A stretch of DNA of 64,000 nt, taken from contig JAFEEG010000019.1 in assembly GCA_018241225.1 (NCBI GenBank), positions 336,034 through 400,033 of the forward strand, read 5' to 3'. The notes beneath the pieces were generated by a model. It ran no database searches. It was given only the letters and a program-made list of their open reading frames with translations, and was not told where the DNA came from. This DNA comes from Pseudomonadota bacterium. GTDB lineage: Bacteria; Pseudomonadota; Gammaproteobacteria; Burkholderiales; Burkholderiaceae_C. Shown here piece after piece: positions 8,698 through 17,562 of the stretch (its first letter is position 1; the number at the start of each line of letters is the position of its first letter). A program made the position numbers and the translations under genes.

Positions 8698-10932
8698 ATG
8701 AACACAACGACGCAATCTTCCCTGCAAAGTACCAACCTGCTAGTGGGCGGGATGACCTGTGCCTCTTGCGTGAACCGCGTGGAGCGCGCACTGATGCGAG
8801 TGCCCGGCGTGCAGGAAGCCTCGGTCAACCTGGCCACCGAATCGGCCCGCGTGGTGGCCGCGCCTTCGCCGGACTTGCAGGCGCGCCTGCGCCGCGCGGT
8901 GCGCCAGGCCGGCTACGAGCCGCGCGAGGCTTCGGCCGGCGACGAGGCGGCTGCTGCTTCGCCCTGGGCAGGCTTCATGCCGGTCGCGGTGGGCCTGCTG
9001 TTGTCGGCGCCGCTTCTGGCGCCCATGCTGCTGGAGACCTTGGGGGTGCACTGGATGCTGGAGCCCTGGGCGCAGTTCCTTCTGGCCGCGCCGGTGCAGT
9101 TCTGGTTGGGTGCCCGTTTCTATCGGGCGGGCTGGCATGCTGCGCGCGCCGGCACCGGCAACATGGACCTGCTGGTGGCGCTGGGCACGAGCGCGGCCTT
9201 CGGTCTGTCGCTGTGGCTTTGGTGGCGCGCGCCGGCCGGCGACATGCCGCACCTCTACTTCGAGGCGGCGGCGGTGGTCATCACGCTCATTCTTCTTGGC
9301 AAGTGGCTGGAGTCGCGCGCCAAGCGCCAGGCCACCTCGGCCATCCGGGCGCTGCAGGCGCTGCGGCCTGAATTTGCGCACGTTCTGGATGCGAAGACCG
9401 GCAAGGAATCGGACGTGCCGGTGGCCGAGCTGCTGGCCGGCGACCGCTTGTCGGTGCGTGCCGGTGAGCGCGTTCCCGCCGATGGCGTGGTGATCGAGGG
9501 CCGCTCGTCGGTGGACGAATCCATGCTCACCGGCGAGCCGCTGCCCGTGGCCAAGGCGCCGGGCGAAGAGCTGACGGGCGGCTCGGTCAACGGTGAAGGC
9601 CGCCTGGTGATGGAGGTGCGCACCGTGGGCGCCGAGAGCGTGCTCTCGCGCATCATCCGCCTGGTCGAGGACGCGCAGGCGGCCAAGGCGCCGATCCAGC
9701 AGCTGGTCGACAAGGTGGCGGCCGTGTTCGTGCCGGTGGTGCTGGTGATTGCGCTGGTCACGATGCTGGGCTGGCTGGCGGCGGGCGCAGGCATCGAGCA
9801 GGCGCTCATCCATGCCGTGGCGGTGCTGGTGATTGCCTGCCCGTGTGCGCTGGGCCTGGCAACGCCGGTGGCCGTGATGGCGGGTACGGGTGTGGCGGCG
9901 CGTCGCGGCATCCTGATCAAGGACGCGCGCGCGCTCGAGTTGGCACACCGGGTCGACACGGTGGCCTTCGACAAGACCGGCACGCTGACCATCGGCAAGC
10001 CGACCCTGACGCGACTGCTGCCCGTGCCTGGTGCGGCCATGGACGAGCGCAGCCTGCTGGCGGCCGCGGCCGCACTGCAAAGCGGCAGTACGCACCCACT
10101 GGCGCGCGCGGTGCTCGATTCGGCAGCCGCGCAGGGCGTGGCATTCGATGGCGCCGTGCGCGATCTGCGCGCCGTGGATGGCCGCGGCATGCAAGGGCGC
10201 CTGGTGGCGGGCGCAGGCGATGGCGATGAATGGGCGCTGGCCAGCCTGCGCTGGTGCGAGGAACTGGGCGTGGCCGTGCAGCCCGAACTGCTGGCGCAAT
10301 TGCAGGCGCAAGGCGCAACCACCTCGGCCTTGCTGCGCTTCGATGCGCAAGGCCAGGCACAGGCCATGGCGCTGCTGGCGTTTGCCGACGAGCCCAAGCC
10401 CGAAGCGACACAAGCGGTGGCAAGGCTGCGCGCGCGCGGCCTGCGCGTGGTGATGATCTCGGGCGACAACCGCCGCGCGGCGCAGGCCATGGCCGAGCGC
10501 GTGGGCATTGCCGCCGACGATGTGCGCGCCGAAGTGCTCCCGGGCGACAAGGCCGCCGTGGTTCAGGCGCTGCGCACGAATGGCCATGTGGTGGCCATGG
10601 TGGGCGACGGCGCCAACGATGCGCCGGCCTTGGCGGCGGCCGATGTGGGCCTGGCCATGGCCCACGGCACCGACGTGGCCATGGAGGCGGCCGGCATCAC
10701 CCTCATGCGTGGCAACGTGTCGCTGGTGGCGGATGCCTTCGACCTGTCGGCGCGCACCGTGGCCAAGATCCGGCAGAACCTGTTCTGGGCCTTTGCCTAC
10801 AACGTGGCCGGCATTCCGCTGGCGGCCATCGGCCTGCTCAGCCCGGTGGTGGCGGGCGCGGCCATGGCGCTGTCGAGCGTGAGCGTGATGGCCAATGCGC
10901 TGCTGCTGCGGCGCTGGCGACCACGCGCCTGA
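8698..10932 (+). CDS. copA: Copper-exporting P1B-type ATPase
   Basis: A 744-residue heavy-metal ATPase that pumps Cu(I) out of the cytoplasm. It has one N-terminal HMA domain (GMTCASC, residues 18-24). The membrane copper site is Cys-Pro-Cys at 381-383 in '[17 protein letters not shown]'. The phosphorylated Asp425 lies in DKTGT, the ATP-binding domain has the conserved HP ('STHPLARA'), and the hinge motif is GDGAND. Eight membrane helices are expected. No ribosome binding site precedes the ATG, and the promoter -10 ends eight bases upstream, so the message is probably leaderless. No closer in-frame start exists before the HMA motif. It diverges from copZ-cueR. Confidence 0.97.
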   Translation: MNTTTQSSLQSTNLLVGGMTCASCVNRVERALMRVPGVQEASVNLATESARVVAAPSPDLQARLRRAVRQAGYEPREASAGDEAAAASPWAGFMPVAVGLLLSAPLLAPMLLETLGVHWMLEPWAQFLLAAPVQFWLGARFYRAGWHAARAGTGNMDLLVALGTSAAFGLSLWLWWRAPAGDMPHLYFEAAAVVITLILLGKWLESRAKRQATSAIRALQALRPEFAHVLDAKTGKESDVPVAELLAGDRLSVRAGERVPADGVVIEGRSSVDESMLTGEPLPVAKAPGEELTGGSVNGEGRLVMEVRTVGAESVLSRIIRLVEDAQAAKAPIQQLVDKVAAVFVPVVLVIALVTMLGWLAAGAGIEQALIHAVAVLVIACPCALGLATPVAVMAGTGVAARRGILIKDARALELAHRVDTVAFDKTGTLTIGKPTLTRLLPVPGAAMDERSLLAAAAALQSGSTHPLARAVLDSAAAQGVAFDGAVRDLRAVDGRGMQGRLVAGAGDGDEWALASLRWCEELGVAVQPELLAQLQAQGATTSALLRFDAQGQAQAMALLAFADEPKPEATQAVARLRARGLRVVMISGDNRRAAQAMAERVGIAADDVRAEVLPGDKAAVVQALRTNGHVVAMVGDGANDAPALAAADVGLAMAHGTDVAMEAAGITLMRGNVSLVADAFDLSARTVAKIRQNLFWAFAYNVAGIPLAAIGLLSPVVAGAAMALSSVSVMANALLLRRWRPRA

Positions 10933-10968
10933 TCGGGCGCGCGTCGCCGGCCTGGGGCGCCTGCCTGC

Positions 10969-12135
10969 TCAGTTGGCGGCGCCGGGCTGGGCCTTCTGGT
11001 CGAGCAGCGAGAGGGCCGCGTCGCTCAGGATCTTGTGGCCGCGCGGCGTGGGATGAAACGCGTCCGACCAGAAATAGGTCTGCGCGGCATCCGGCGCCAC
11101 CAGCGTCGAAGCCGTGCAGTAGCTGGCGCTGCTGGTGGGCGTGGTGTTGTTGCAGGCGGGCACCTGGGTGTTCACCAGGCCGTACTTCTGCGGATTGGCC
11201 AGTACATCGGCAAAGGCGTTGCCGGTGTCCAGGTACACCACGCCAGCCAGGCCGGCCACGCCGTCATGCAGGATCTCGTTGAAGCGCGTGGTCCATTCGG
11301 TGATCTGCGCGGCGGTAACCGGGGCGTAGCACCCGGTGGCCTGGTAGGCCGCACTCAGGTAGTACTGGCCGAAGGGGTTGCTGCTCCAGTCGGACGCCGA
11401 GGCCACCAGCACCAGTGGTGCGCCGTGGCCCACCAGCCGTGCGACGTTGGCAACCTGGGCGCGTGCCGCATTCTCGATCTGCGCAGTGGCGATGGCGAGC
11501 GTGGTCTTGCCGCTGCCCAACTGGTTGTCGTCGGTGCCCCAGCAGACCGCGCTGAACTGCGCATAAGTGTCGTTGCCGCCGCCGTCGATGACCACCAGCT
11601 CCTTGGCGCCGACCTTGTCGTGCACATCGAAATAGTGGTCGATCTGCGTGGCCACCGGAGCCACCAGCTGGTTGTTGCCCACGCCGCTTTCGCTGGGCAG
11701 CGCCGCCACGCGGGCACCGCCTTCTGCGTAGCCGTTGCCGCCGAGAATGCTGGCCGTGCCCACCGCGGTGGTGGCGCCATAGCTGGCGTCCTTGTCCATG
11801 GTGAGCGATCGGTTGGGCGTGAGTGCCAGGCCGTAGTGGGCCGCGAGGTTCTCCACCCAGATCGCGCCGGGGTTGACGGTGAACTTGCCGTGGTTGGCTG
11901 GGTCGCCCGTTGTTACGGCGTAGGTGCCGACATCGCTCAGGCTGTCGCCGAAGATGGTGATGGTGTCGATTTTCAGCCGGGTGTCGGTCGGGGCCGAGGG
12001 CGTTGCCGGGGCCTGCGCAGTCGCGGCAGCAGCGGGGCTGTCGCTGCCGCCGCCGCCGCCGCAGGCGGCAAGGGATGCAAGGGTGATGGCGGCGAGCAGG
12101 GGTGCGCCGCTGCGCGTGGTGCGCGAGAACTTCAT
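10969..12135 (-). CDS. SGNH/GDSL hydrolase lipoprotein
   Basis: A 388-residue exported esterase or lipase. The N-terminus is a lipoprotein signal with lipobox SLAAC and Cys25, followed by a Gly/Ser/Ala/Pro linker. Block I carries the nucleophile Ser65 (GDSLSDVG), a GGGNDTY segment gives block III, and DAFHPTPRGH supplies the Asp358/His361 pair. ATG 12135 is preferred because GGAG lies about nine bases upstream; the frame stays open to 12243, but through an inverted repeat. Substrate is unknown; relatives include phospholipases and secreted carboxylesterases. It ends 36 bp from copA, convergently. Confidence 0.9.
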   Translation of the reverse strand: MKFSRTTRSGAPLLAAITLASLAACGGGGGSDSPAAAATAQAPATPSAPTDTRLKIDTITIFGDSLSDVGTYAVTTGDPANHGKFTVNPGAIWVENLAAHYGLALTPNRSLTMDKDASYGATTAVGTASILGGNGYAEGGARVAALPSESGVGNNQLVAPVATQIDHYFDVHDKVGAKELVVIDGGGNDTYAQFSAVCWGTDDNQLGSGKTTLAIATAQIENAARAQVANVARLVGHGAPLVLVASASDWSSNPFGQYYLSAAYQATGCYAPVTAAQITEWTTRFNEILHDGVAGLAGVVYLDTGNAFADVLANPQKYGLVNTQVPACNNTTPTSSASYCTASTLVAPDAAQTYFWSDAFHPTPRGHKILSDAALSLLDQKAQPGAAN

Positions 12136-12162
12136 GTGCGGTCTCCGAGTTGTTTTTGAATG

Positions 12163-12195
12163 TCGTCGTTCGCATGCAGTTGGTGCAAACGACGA
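12163..12195. promoter_or_regulatory. Inverted repeat upstream of the GDSL lipoprotein
   Basis: Arms TCGTCGTTCGCA (12163-12174) and TGCAAACGACGA (12184-12195) pair at 11 of 12 positions around a 9-bp spacer, 28 bp before the lipoprotein start. The size and spacing suit a dimeric repressor or activator site. No cognate regulator can be named. Confidence 0.45.
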
Positions 12196-12215
12196 ATCAA
12201 TGCTCGGAGTGCAAA

Positions 12216-12254
12216 CGGCCCGCCCGCGTCGCATGCACGACACGAGGCGGGCCG
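12216..12254 (-). terminator. Structured hairpin after nemA, possible terminator
   Basis: CGGCCCGCC (12216-12224) and GGCGGGCCG (12246-12254) form a perfect 9-bp stem, and the loop holds a nested GTCG/CGAC stem. On the minus strand only TTT follows, so as an intrinsic terminator it is weak. It lies 62 bp beyond the nemA stop. It could instead be part of the regulatory region of the next gene. Confidence 0.35.
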
Positions 12255-12316
12255 CTGTGGAGCACGCGCAACGCGCGTGCCGGCCGCTTAAGCGCTAAGG
12301 CTGAAGCAGTGTCTTC

Positions 12317-13420
12317 TCAGGCCAGCGCCGGATAGTCGATGTAGCCCTTGGCGCCGCCACCGTAGAAGGTGGTCTTGTCCCAGGCATTGAGCGGCGCGTC
12401 TTCACGCAGGCGACGCACCAGGTCCGGGTTGGAGATGAAGGCTTTGCCGAATGCCACCAGGTCGGCGCCCTCGGAGAGCGCCTTCTCGGCCAGCACCTTG
12501 TCGTAGCCGTTGTTCACCATCCAGGCGGCCTGGCCGCCGGCATTGCGGTACGCAGCTTTGAGGGCAGGGTAGTCAAAGGGACGGTCGGGCAGTTCGCGCG
12601 GGCCACCGGTTGCGCCTTCGATCACGTGCACATAGGCCAGGCCAAGGGGAGCCAGCTCGCGCAGGACGTATTCGAACAGCGGCTGCGGATCGGCGTCCAC
12701 CACGTCGTTGGCCGGCGTGACCGGCGACAGGCGAATGCCGGTGCGGCCACCACCCACGGCCTGCACCACGGCGCGGGCCACTTCGATGAGCAGGCGTGCG
12801 CGGTTCTCGATGCTGCCGCCGTAGGCGTCTTCGCGCTGGTTGCTGCCGGTCTTGAGGAACTGGTCGAGCAGGTAGCCGTTGGCTGCGTGGATCTCGACGC
12901 CGTCGAAGCCGGCGCTTTGCACTGCGTAGCGAGCGGCACGCTCGTAGTCGTGCACGATGCCGGGCAGCTCGGACAGCTGCAGCGCACGCGGCTCGGACGT
13001 GTCGACGAAGGTGGGCACGCCGTCCTTGATCAGCACCGTCTTGGTCTTGGCGGCGATGGCCGAGGGGGCCACGGGTTGGCCGCCTGCAGGCTGCAAGTCG
13101 TTGTGCGAGACGCGGCCCACGTGCCAGAGTTGCGTGACGATCTTGCCGCCGTTGGCATGCACGGCGTCGGTGACGCGCTTCCAGGCCAGCAGCTGCTCAG
13201 GCGCATAAAGGCCCGGCACGTCTGCATAGCCCTGGCCTTGCTGGCTGATGGCGGTGGCTTCGCTGATCAGCAGGCCTGCAGAGGCCCGCTGGGAGTAGTA
13301 GGTGGCGGTGATGTCCTGCGGAACCGCATTGGGAGAGCGGTTGCGCGTCAGGGGCGCCATGACGATGCGGTTGGCGAGTTGGAGGTCACCCGCCTGGACT
13401 GGGTCGAACAGAGTTTTCAT
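12317..13420 (-). CDS. nemA: Old-yellow-enzyme family alkene reductase (NemA-like)
   Basis: A 367-residue FMN flavoprotein that uses NAD(P)H to reduce activated C=C bonds, nitro compounds and maleimides. OYE landmarks are 'MAPLTRNRSP' at the start, 'QLWHVGRVSH', the substrate-binding His178/Asn181 pair in 'VEIHAANGYLLDQF', and the FMN phosphate loop 'DLVAFGKAFISNP'. Length and motifs are full. The ATG at 13420 has no convincing ribosome binding site. An inverted repeat lies just upstream, and a GST gene lies further upstream on the same strand, suggesting an electrophile-detoxification pair. In E. coli the NemR repressor controls nemA; no NemR gene is present here. Confidence 0.92.
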   Translation of the reverse strand: MKTLFDPVQAGDLQLANRIVMAPLTRNRSPNAVPQDITATYYSQRASAGLLISEATAISQQGQGYADVPGLYAPEQLLAWKRVTDAVHANGGKIVTQLWHVGRVSHNDLQPAGGQPVAPSAIAAKTKTVLIKDGVPTFVDTSEPRALQLSELPGIVHDYERAARYAVQSAGFDGVEIHAANGYLLDQFLKTGSNQREDAYGGSIENRARLLIEVARAVVQAVGGGRTGIRLSPVTPANDVVDADPQPLFEYVLRELAPLGLAYVHVIEGATGGPRELPDRPFDYPALKAAYRNAGGQAAWMVNNGYDKVLAEKALSEGADLVAFGKAFISNPDLVRRLREDAPLNAWDKTTFYGGGAKGYIDYPALA

Positions 13421-13431
13421 GTGAAAGTGAG

Positions 13432-13484
13432 GTGAACCAAGAGTTTGGGTATTGGCATGACCCTAGGGTAAACCCTTGGTTCAC
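13432..13484. promoter_or_regulatory. Inverted repeat operator region upstream of nemA
   Basis: GTGAACCAAGAGTTT (13432-13446) is matched at 14 of 15 positions by the reverse complement of 13470-13484. Between them lies a perfect palindrome, ACCCTAGGGT (13460-13469). The whole block sits 12-64 bp before the nemA ATG. It looks like a regulator site, but the regulator is not encoded nearby. Confidence 0.5.
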
Positions 13485-13513
13485 ATCGTGCTGTCACCTA
13501 CCGGTCACAGCCT

Positions 13514-14122
13514 TTACTTCAAAAGGCCTTCTGCCTTCATGGCCGTCTGCACGGCGGGGCGGGCCGACACGCGCTCGCGGTAGGCCGCGAGGTTGGCCAG
13601 GCTGCTGACATCCACATTGGTGGGCTTGGTCCAGTTGGTGACGGTGAACAGGTAGCCGTCGGCAACGCTGAAGTGCTCGCCCATGAGGTACTGCTTGCCC
13701 GCGAGCTGGCCGTCCACCCAGGTCAGGCGGGACACCAGCTTGTCGCGGCAGATGGTCTTGTATTCCTCCGGGGTGTCCGGACGGAACAGCGGGCTGAAGG
13801 TCTTGTGCACTTCGGTGCCGATGAAGGTCAGCCATTCCTGCAGGCGGTAGCGCTGCAGCGTGCCGTTGGCGGGTGCCAGGTTTTTGGTGGGGGCCTGGTC
13901 GGCGATGTATTGCACGATGGCCGGGCCTTCGCGCAGCAGGGTGCCGTCGTCCAGCTCGAGCAGCGGCACGTAGCCCAGGGGGTTGATGCCGTAGTAGTCG
14001 GTGCCGTCCTGAAGCTTGTGGGACTTGGTGCTGGCCAGCACGGGTTCGAAGGCCAGGCCTGCTTCGTGCAGTGCGATGTGCGGCGACAGCGAACAGGCGC
14101 CCGGCGAGTAGTACAGCTTCAT
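13514..14122 (-). CDS. gstA: Beta-class glutathione S-transferase
   Basis: A 202-residue cytoplasmic enzyme with a thioredoxin-fold N-terminus, 'MKLYYSPGACSLSPHIALHE', whose Cys10 is the beta-class catalytic or mixed-disulphide residue. A cis-Pro/Glu-Ser-like region ('LLREGPAIVQYIAD') and an all-helical C-terminal domain with 'FSVADGYLFTVTNW' follow. Start 14122 has AAGGAGAT upstream. It conjugates or reduces electrophiles with glutathione. It lies 93 bp upstream of nemA on the same strand and diverges from the DUF1328 gene. The class assignment is firm; the natural substrate is unknown. Confidence 0.94.
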   Translation of the reverse strand: MKLYYSPGACSLSPHIALHEAGLAFEPVLASTKSHKLQDGTDYYGINPLGYVPLLELDDGTLLREGPAIVQYIADQAPTKNLAPANGTLQRYRLQEWLTFIGTEVHKTFSPLFRPDTPEEYKTICRDKLVSRLTWVDGQLAGKQYLMGEHFSVADGYLFTVTNWTKPTNVDVSSLANLAAYRERVSARPAVQTAMKAEGLLK

Positions 14123-14313
14123 GCGGAATCTCCTTCTTGGTGGTTTGAAGTCATGAGAAAAAAAGCTGTGCGAATCCTAGCGGGTTCGGCCCGGGGGCTT
14201 GTCCTACGGGGCATTGCGGGGCAGGCCGATGCGGTGCGCTGCCGTGGGTGCCTACGCTGTGCGCAGGTGGAATCTGGCGAACGCGTGTTCCACCGGTCAG
14301 GAGGCAAGTCCAC

Positions 14314-14502
14314 ATGTTGAAGTACGCCATCATCTTTGCGCTGATCGCTGTCGTGGCCGGAGCGCTGGGTTTCACCGGCCTGGCGGCTGCGTCAGCCGGC
14401 CTCGCCAAACTGCTGTTCGGCCTGTTCCTCGTGCTGGCCGTGATATTCCTCGTGCTGGCAGCGCTGGGGGTGGGGGCGGCAAAGAAGATTCTCGACGAGT
14501 GA
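14314..14502 (+). CDS. Small DUF1328 membrane protein (YtjA-like)
   Basis: A 62-residue protein that is nearly all membrane: '[20 protein letters not shown]' then '[19 protein letters not shown]', ending in a short charged tail, 'KKILDE'. The size, two helices and Gly-Phe turn match the DUF1328/YtjA family of inner-membrane proteins, often stress-induced. ATG 14314 is chosen because AGGAGG lies about ten bases upstream; the frame is open further up. It diverges from the GST gene. Function unknown. Confidence 0.88.
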   Translation: MLKYAIIFALIAVVAGALGFTGLAAASAGLAKLLFGLFLVLAVIFLVLAALGVGAAKKILDE

Positions 14503-14871
14503 CCATGCCACCGCTCTTTCGCGCCTTGCACCTGCACGGCGGACGCCCTGTCGAGTCGCCTGCGCAGTCCTTGTCCCTGTCAGCCCCGCGGCTCAGCCCC
14601 GCGCAGCGTGTGGTTCGCGTATTGCAGGTCACCATGGCCAACTGGCCCGTTCTGCCTGGCGGGCATCGCAAACGGCGCAACCCTTCGGGCGGCGGTCGGC
14701 ACGGCTGAAGGATGTCGTCGCTATAAAAAAGATAGCGCCATGCCAAGGCCTGACGGGCCTGAATGGCCATGGGGTTGATGGGGCAGGGGGGTGCGCGATT
14801 GTCGTGCACCGACTAAAATTACGGGTTCTCCCCGATCCGCAGCGCAAGCGACATTTGCGCCCCCTTTCCAC
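14503..14871. other. Intergenic region before mnmG
   Basis: No convincing gene lies in these 369 bases. A 67-codon frame (14505-14708) begins two bases after the DUF1328 stop and encodes a basic, low-complexity peptide without a ribosome binding site. A GCTA...TAGC hairpin lies at 14719-14737. A -10-like TAAAAT at 14814-14819 could serve mnmG, but no matching -35 is evident. Confidence 0.6.
14719..14737. repeat. Short extragenic palindrome CGCTAT-N7-ATAGCG
   Basis: A perfect 6-bp stem with an AAAAAAG loop. It has the same plan as the TGCTA...TAGCA element at 19088-19106. From memory, such GCTA-N-TAGC hairpins are scattered between genes in Comamonadaceae; that comparison is not tested here. 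Confidence 0.45.
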
Positions 14872-16830
14872 ATGCTCTATCCAGAAGAATTCGACGTCAT
14901 CGTCGTTGGCGGCGGCCATGCCGGCACCGAAGCCGCCTTGGCCGCGGCCCGCATGGGCGCGCGCACGCTGCTCCTTTCCCACAACATTGAGACCCTGGGG
15001 CAGATGAGCTGCAACCCCTCGATCGGCGGTATCGGCAAGGGGCATCTGGTCAAGGAGGTGGACGCACTGGGCGGCGCCATGGGCTTGGCCACGGACGAGG
15101 CAGGCATCCAGTTCCGCATCCTCAATTCCAGCAAGGGGCCGGCGGTGCGCGCGACTCGGGCGCAGGCCGACCGCATTCTGTACAAGGCCGCCATCCGACG
15201 TCGGCTGGAGAACCAGCCCAATCTGCAACTCTTCCAGCAGGCGGTAGACGACCTGATGGTGGAGGGCGACCGGGTGGTGGGCGCCGTGACGCAGGTTGGA
15301 ATTGCCTTCCGGGCGCGCACCGTGGTTCTGACCGCGGGCACCTTCCTGGATGGTCGCATTCATGTGGGCCTGGACAATTACCAGGCCGGCCGCGCGGGCG
15401 ATCCGCCGGCGGTCAGCCTCTCGGCGCGCCTGAAGGAGCTGAAGCTGCCGCAAGGCCGGCTGAAGACCGGGACGCCGCCGCGCCTGGACGGCCGGACCAT
15501 CGACTTCTCGAAGTGCACCGAGCAGCCCGGCGACGGCATGCCGGGCGGGGCTACGCCGAACATGCCGGTGTTCAGCTTCATGGGCACGGCCGAGATGCAT
15601 CCGCAGCAAATGCCCTGCTGGATTACGCATACCAACGAGCGCACGCACGACATCATCCGCTCCGGCTTCGATCGCAGCCCGATGTTCACCGGCAAGATCG
15701 AAGGGGTAGGGCCGCGCTACTGCCCGAGCGTGGAAGACAAGATCAACCGCTTTGCCGACAAGGACAGCCACCAGATCTTTCTCGAGCCCGAAGGCCTGAC
15801 GACCAACGAGTACTACCCGAACGGCATCTCGACCAGCCTGCCTTTCGATATTCAGTACGCCCTGGTGCGCTCGCTGCCGGGGCTGGAGGACGCCCACATC
15901 CTGCGGCCCGGATACGCCATCGAGTACGACTACTTCGATCCGCGCGGCCTGCTCAGCAGTTTCGAGACGCGATCCATCAAGGGCCTGTTCTTTGCCGGCC
16001 AGATCAATGGGACTACCGGCTATGAAGAGGCAGCGGCCCAGGGGCTGTTTGCCGGTATCAACGCGGCGCTGCAGTGTCGCGGGGAAGCGGCATGGGTGCC
16101 GCGCCGGGACGAGGCCTACCTGGGCGTGCTGGTGGACGACCTGATCACCAAGGGTGTGACCGAGCCTTACCGTATGTTCACCAGTCGGGCTGAATTCCGG
16201 TTGCAACTGCGCGAGGACAACGCCGACATGCGGCTGACCGATATGGGCCGCAAGCTCGGCCTGGTCGACGACGAGCGCTGGGACGCTTTCTCGCGCAAGC
16301 GGGATGCTGTTTCACGTGAAACAGAGCGTCTGAAATCCATCTGGGTCAATCCCCGCAACCTGCCGGCCAGCGAGTCCGAGCGAGTGCTGGGCAAGGCGAT
16401 CGAACGGGAATACAATCTTGCGGACCTGCTGCGCCGGCCGCAGGTCAGCTACGCCGACCTCATGTCGCTAGACGGCGGCAAGTACGCGGCCGGGGAGGGT
16501 GGCGAGCTGAACGCCATCGAGGTCGAGCAACTGGAAATCAGCGCCAAGTACTCGGGCTACATCAACCGGCAACACGATGAGGTGGAGCGCTCCGCTCACT
16601 TCGAGACCATGAAGCTGCCGGCCGACCTGGACTATTCGCAGGTATCGGCGCTCAGTATCGAAGTGCGCCAGAAGCTCACCAAGCACCGACCCGAAACCCT
16701 GGGCCAGGCCTCGCGCATCTCCGGCGTGACCCCTGCGGCCATTTCGCTCCTGCTGATTCATTTGCGCAAGGGCGGCTACCGCGCCTTTGCCGCGCCGACT
16801 GATGTGACGTCGGAAGCGACGGCCGAATGA
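14872..16830 (+). CDS. mnmG: tRNA uridine-5-carboxymethylaminomethyl modification enzyme MnmG (GidA)
   Basis: A 652-residue FAD protein that, with MnmE, makes the cmnm5 group on the wobble uridine of tRNAs. The FAD fingerprint GGGHAG is at residues 13-18. Further family signatures are '[22 protein letters not shown]', '[14 protein letters not shown]', '[10 protein letters not shown]' and '[16 protein letters not shown]'. ATG 14872 begins the standard '[16 protein letters not shown]' N-terminus; the frame is open further up but unconserved, and no clear ribosome binding site is seen. The last bases overlap rsmG (ATGA). A perfect parS site lies within codons 479-484. Confidence 0.98.
   Translation: MLYPEEFDVIVVGGGHAGTEAALAAARMGARTLLLSHNIETLGQMSCNPSIGGIGKGHLVKEVDALGGAMGLATDEAGIQFRILNSSKGPAVRATRAQADRILYKAAIRRRLENQPNLQLFQQAVDDLMVEGDRVVGAVTQVGIAFRARTVVLTAGTFLDGRIHVGLDNYQAGRAGDPPAVSLSARLKELKLPQGRLKTGTPPRLDGRTIDFSKCTEQPGDGMPGGATPNMPVFSFMGTAEMHPQQMPCWITHTNERTHDIIRSGFDRSPMFTGKIEGVGPRYCPSVEDKINRFADKDSHQIFLEPEGLTTNEYYPNGISTSLPFDIQYALVRSLPGLEDAHILRPGYAIEYDYFDPRGLLSSFETRSIKGLFFAGQINGTTGYEEAAAQGLFAGINAALQCRGEAAWVPRRDEAYLGVLVDDLITKGVTEPYRMFTSRAEFRLQLREDNADMRLTDMGRKLGLVDDERWDAFSRKRDAVSRETERLKSIWVNPRNLPASESERVLGKAIEREYNLADLLRRPQVSYADLMSLDGGKYAAGEGGELNAIEVEQLEISAKYSGYINRQHDEVERSAHFETMKLPADLDYSQVSALSIEVRQKLTKHRPETLGQASRISGVTPAAISLLLIHLRKGGYRAFAAPTDVTSEATAE
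16308..16323. promoter_or_regulatory. parS centromere site, perfect palindrome, inside mnmG
   Basis: TGTTTCACGTGAAACA is exactly the 16-bp consensus parS bound by chromosomal ParB. It lies in mnmG and encodes Val-Ser-Arg-Glu-Thr. parA and parB follow 1.9 and 3.4 kb downstream, so the site is almost certainly functional. Confidence 0.95.
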
Positions 16831-17474
16831 GCGCCGATCGCGAATCGGTCCTGCACCAAGGGGTGCAGGCCATGGGTCTGAGCCTGACCGACGCCCAGTC
16901 CACCAAGCTGCTGGCCTATGGCGACCTCATCCTTAAGTGGAACAAGGTCTACAACCTCACGGCCTTGCGAGACCCCGCCCAGGTCCTGACGCACCATCTG
17001 CTGGACAGTCTGTCCATCATCGCTCCGCTCCAAAGGCAATGTCCGCAGGCAACCCGCCTGCTCGATGTCGGGTCTGGTGCAGGCCTTCCGGGCGCAGTCA
17101 TTGCCATCATGCGACCTGAACTGTCGGTAAGTTGCGTGGATGCGGTGGCGAAGAAGGCGGCTTTCATCCGCCAGGTGTCGGCTGAGCTCGGGTTGCCCAA
17201 CCTCAACGGCATGCACACCCGGGTTGAATCCATGGGTGGCAGCTATGACGTCATCAGCTCCCGGGCCTTTGCGTCGCTGGCGGATTTCTTCGCCGGTTCG
17301 CACCAGTTGCTGGCTGACCAGGGCGTGTGGATGGCCATGAAGGGCAAGCTGCCGTCCGAAGAAATTGCCCAGCTTCCCGCAGGCGCCGCAGAGGTGTTTC
17401 ACGTGGAACATCTCACCGTTCCGGGGCTGGATGCCGAGCGTTGCGTCGTTTGGGCGCGAAAAAGCGCTGGCTGA
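16827..17474 (+). CDS. rsmG: 16S rRNA (guanine527-N7)-methyltransferase RsmG (GidB)
   Basis: A 215-residue SAM-dependent enzyme that methylates G527 in the 530 loop of 16S rRNA; loss gives low-level streptomycin resistance in other bacteria. The N-terminal helix carries '[14 protein letters not shown]', then 'THHLLDSL', the SAM loop '[12 protein letters not shown]' (about 78-89), and '[10 protein letters not shown]'. The start overlaps the mnmG stop as ATGA, so translation is coupled. Length is normal. A near-perfect parS lies within codons 190-195 ('VFHVEH'). Confidence 0.97.
   Translation: MSADRESVLHQGVQAMGLSLTDAQSTKLLAYGDLILKWNKVYNLTALRDPAQVLTHHLLDSLSIIAPLQRQCPQATRLLDVGSGAGLPGAVIAIMRPELSVSCVDAVAKKAAFIRQVSAELGLPNLNGMHTRVESMGGSYDVISSRAFASLADFFAGSHQLLADQGVWMAMKGKLPSEEIAQLPAGAAEVFHVEHLTVPGLDAERCVVWARKSAG
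17395..17410. promoter_or_regulatory. parS-like site inside rsmG, one mismatch
   Basis: TGTTTCACGTGGAACA differs from the parS consensus at one base (A to G, position 12). It is 1.1 kb from the perfect site and encodes Val-Phe-His-Val-Glu-His near the end of rsmG. ParB usually tolerates one mismatch, so this is a likely second binding site. Confidence 0.85.
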
Positions 17475-17562
17475 AGCGCCTTCAAGGGCTCAAGGGCCAC
17501 CAGCAAGCGAGTGCCTCGCGTAGACTCGAAGCACTCCCCCACAATCTTTTCTCGGACTCATC

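Noticed and set aside
14505-14708. A 67-codon frame directly after the DUF1328 gene
   Set aside because: No ribosome binding site, low-complexity basic sequence and no recognisable family; not called as a gene.
16776-17411. A minus-strand frame beginning Met-Phe-His-Val-Lys-His
   Set aside because: The start is simply the parS-like palindrome read on the other strand; the rest is antisense to rsmG.
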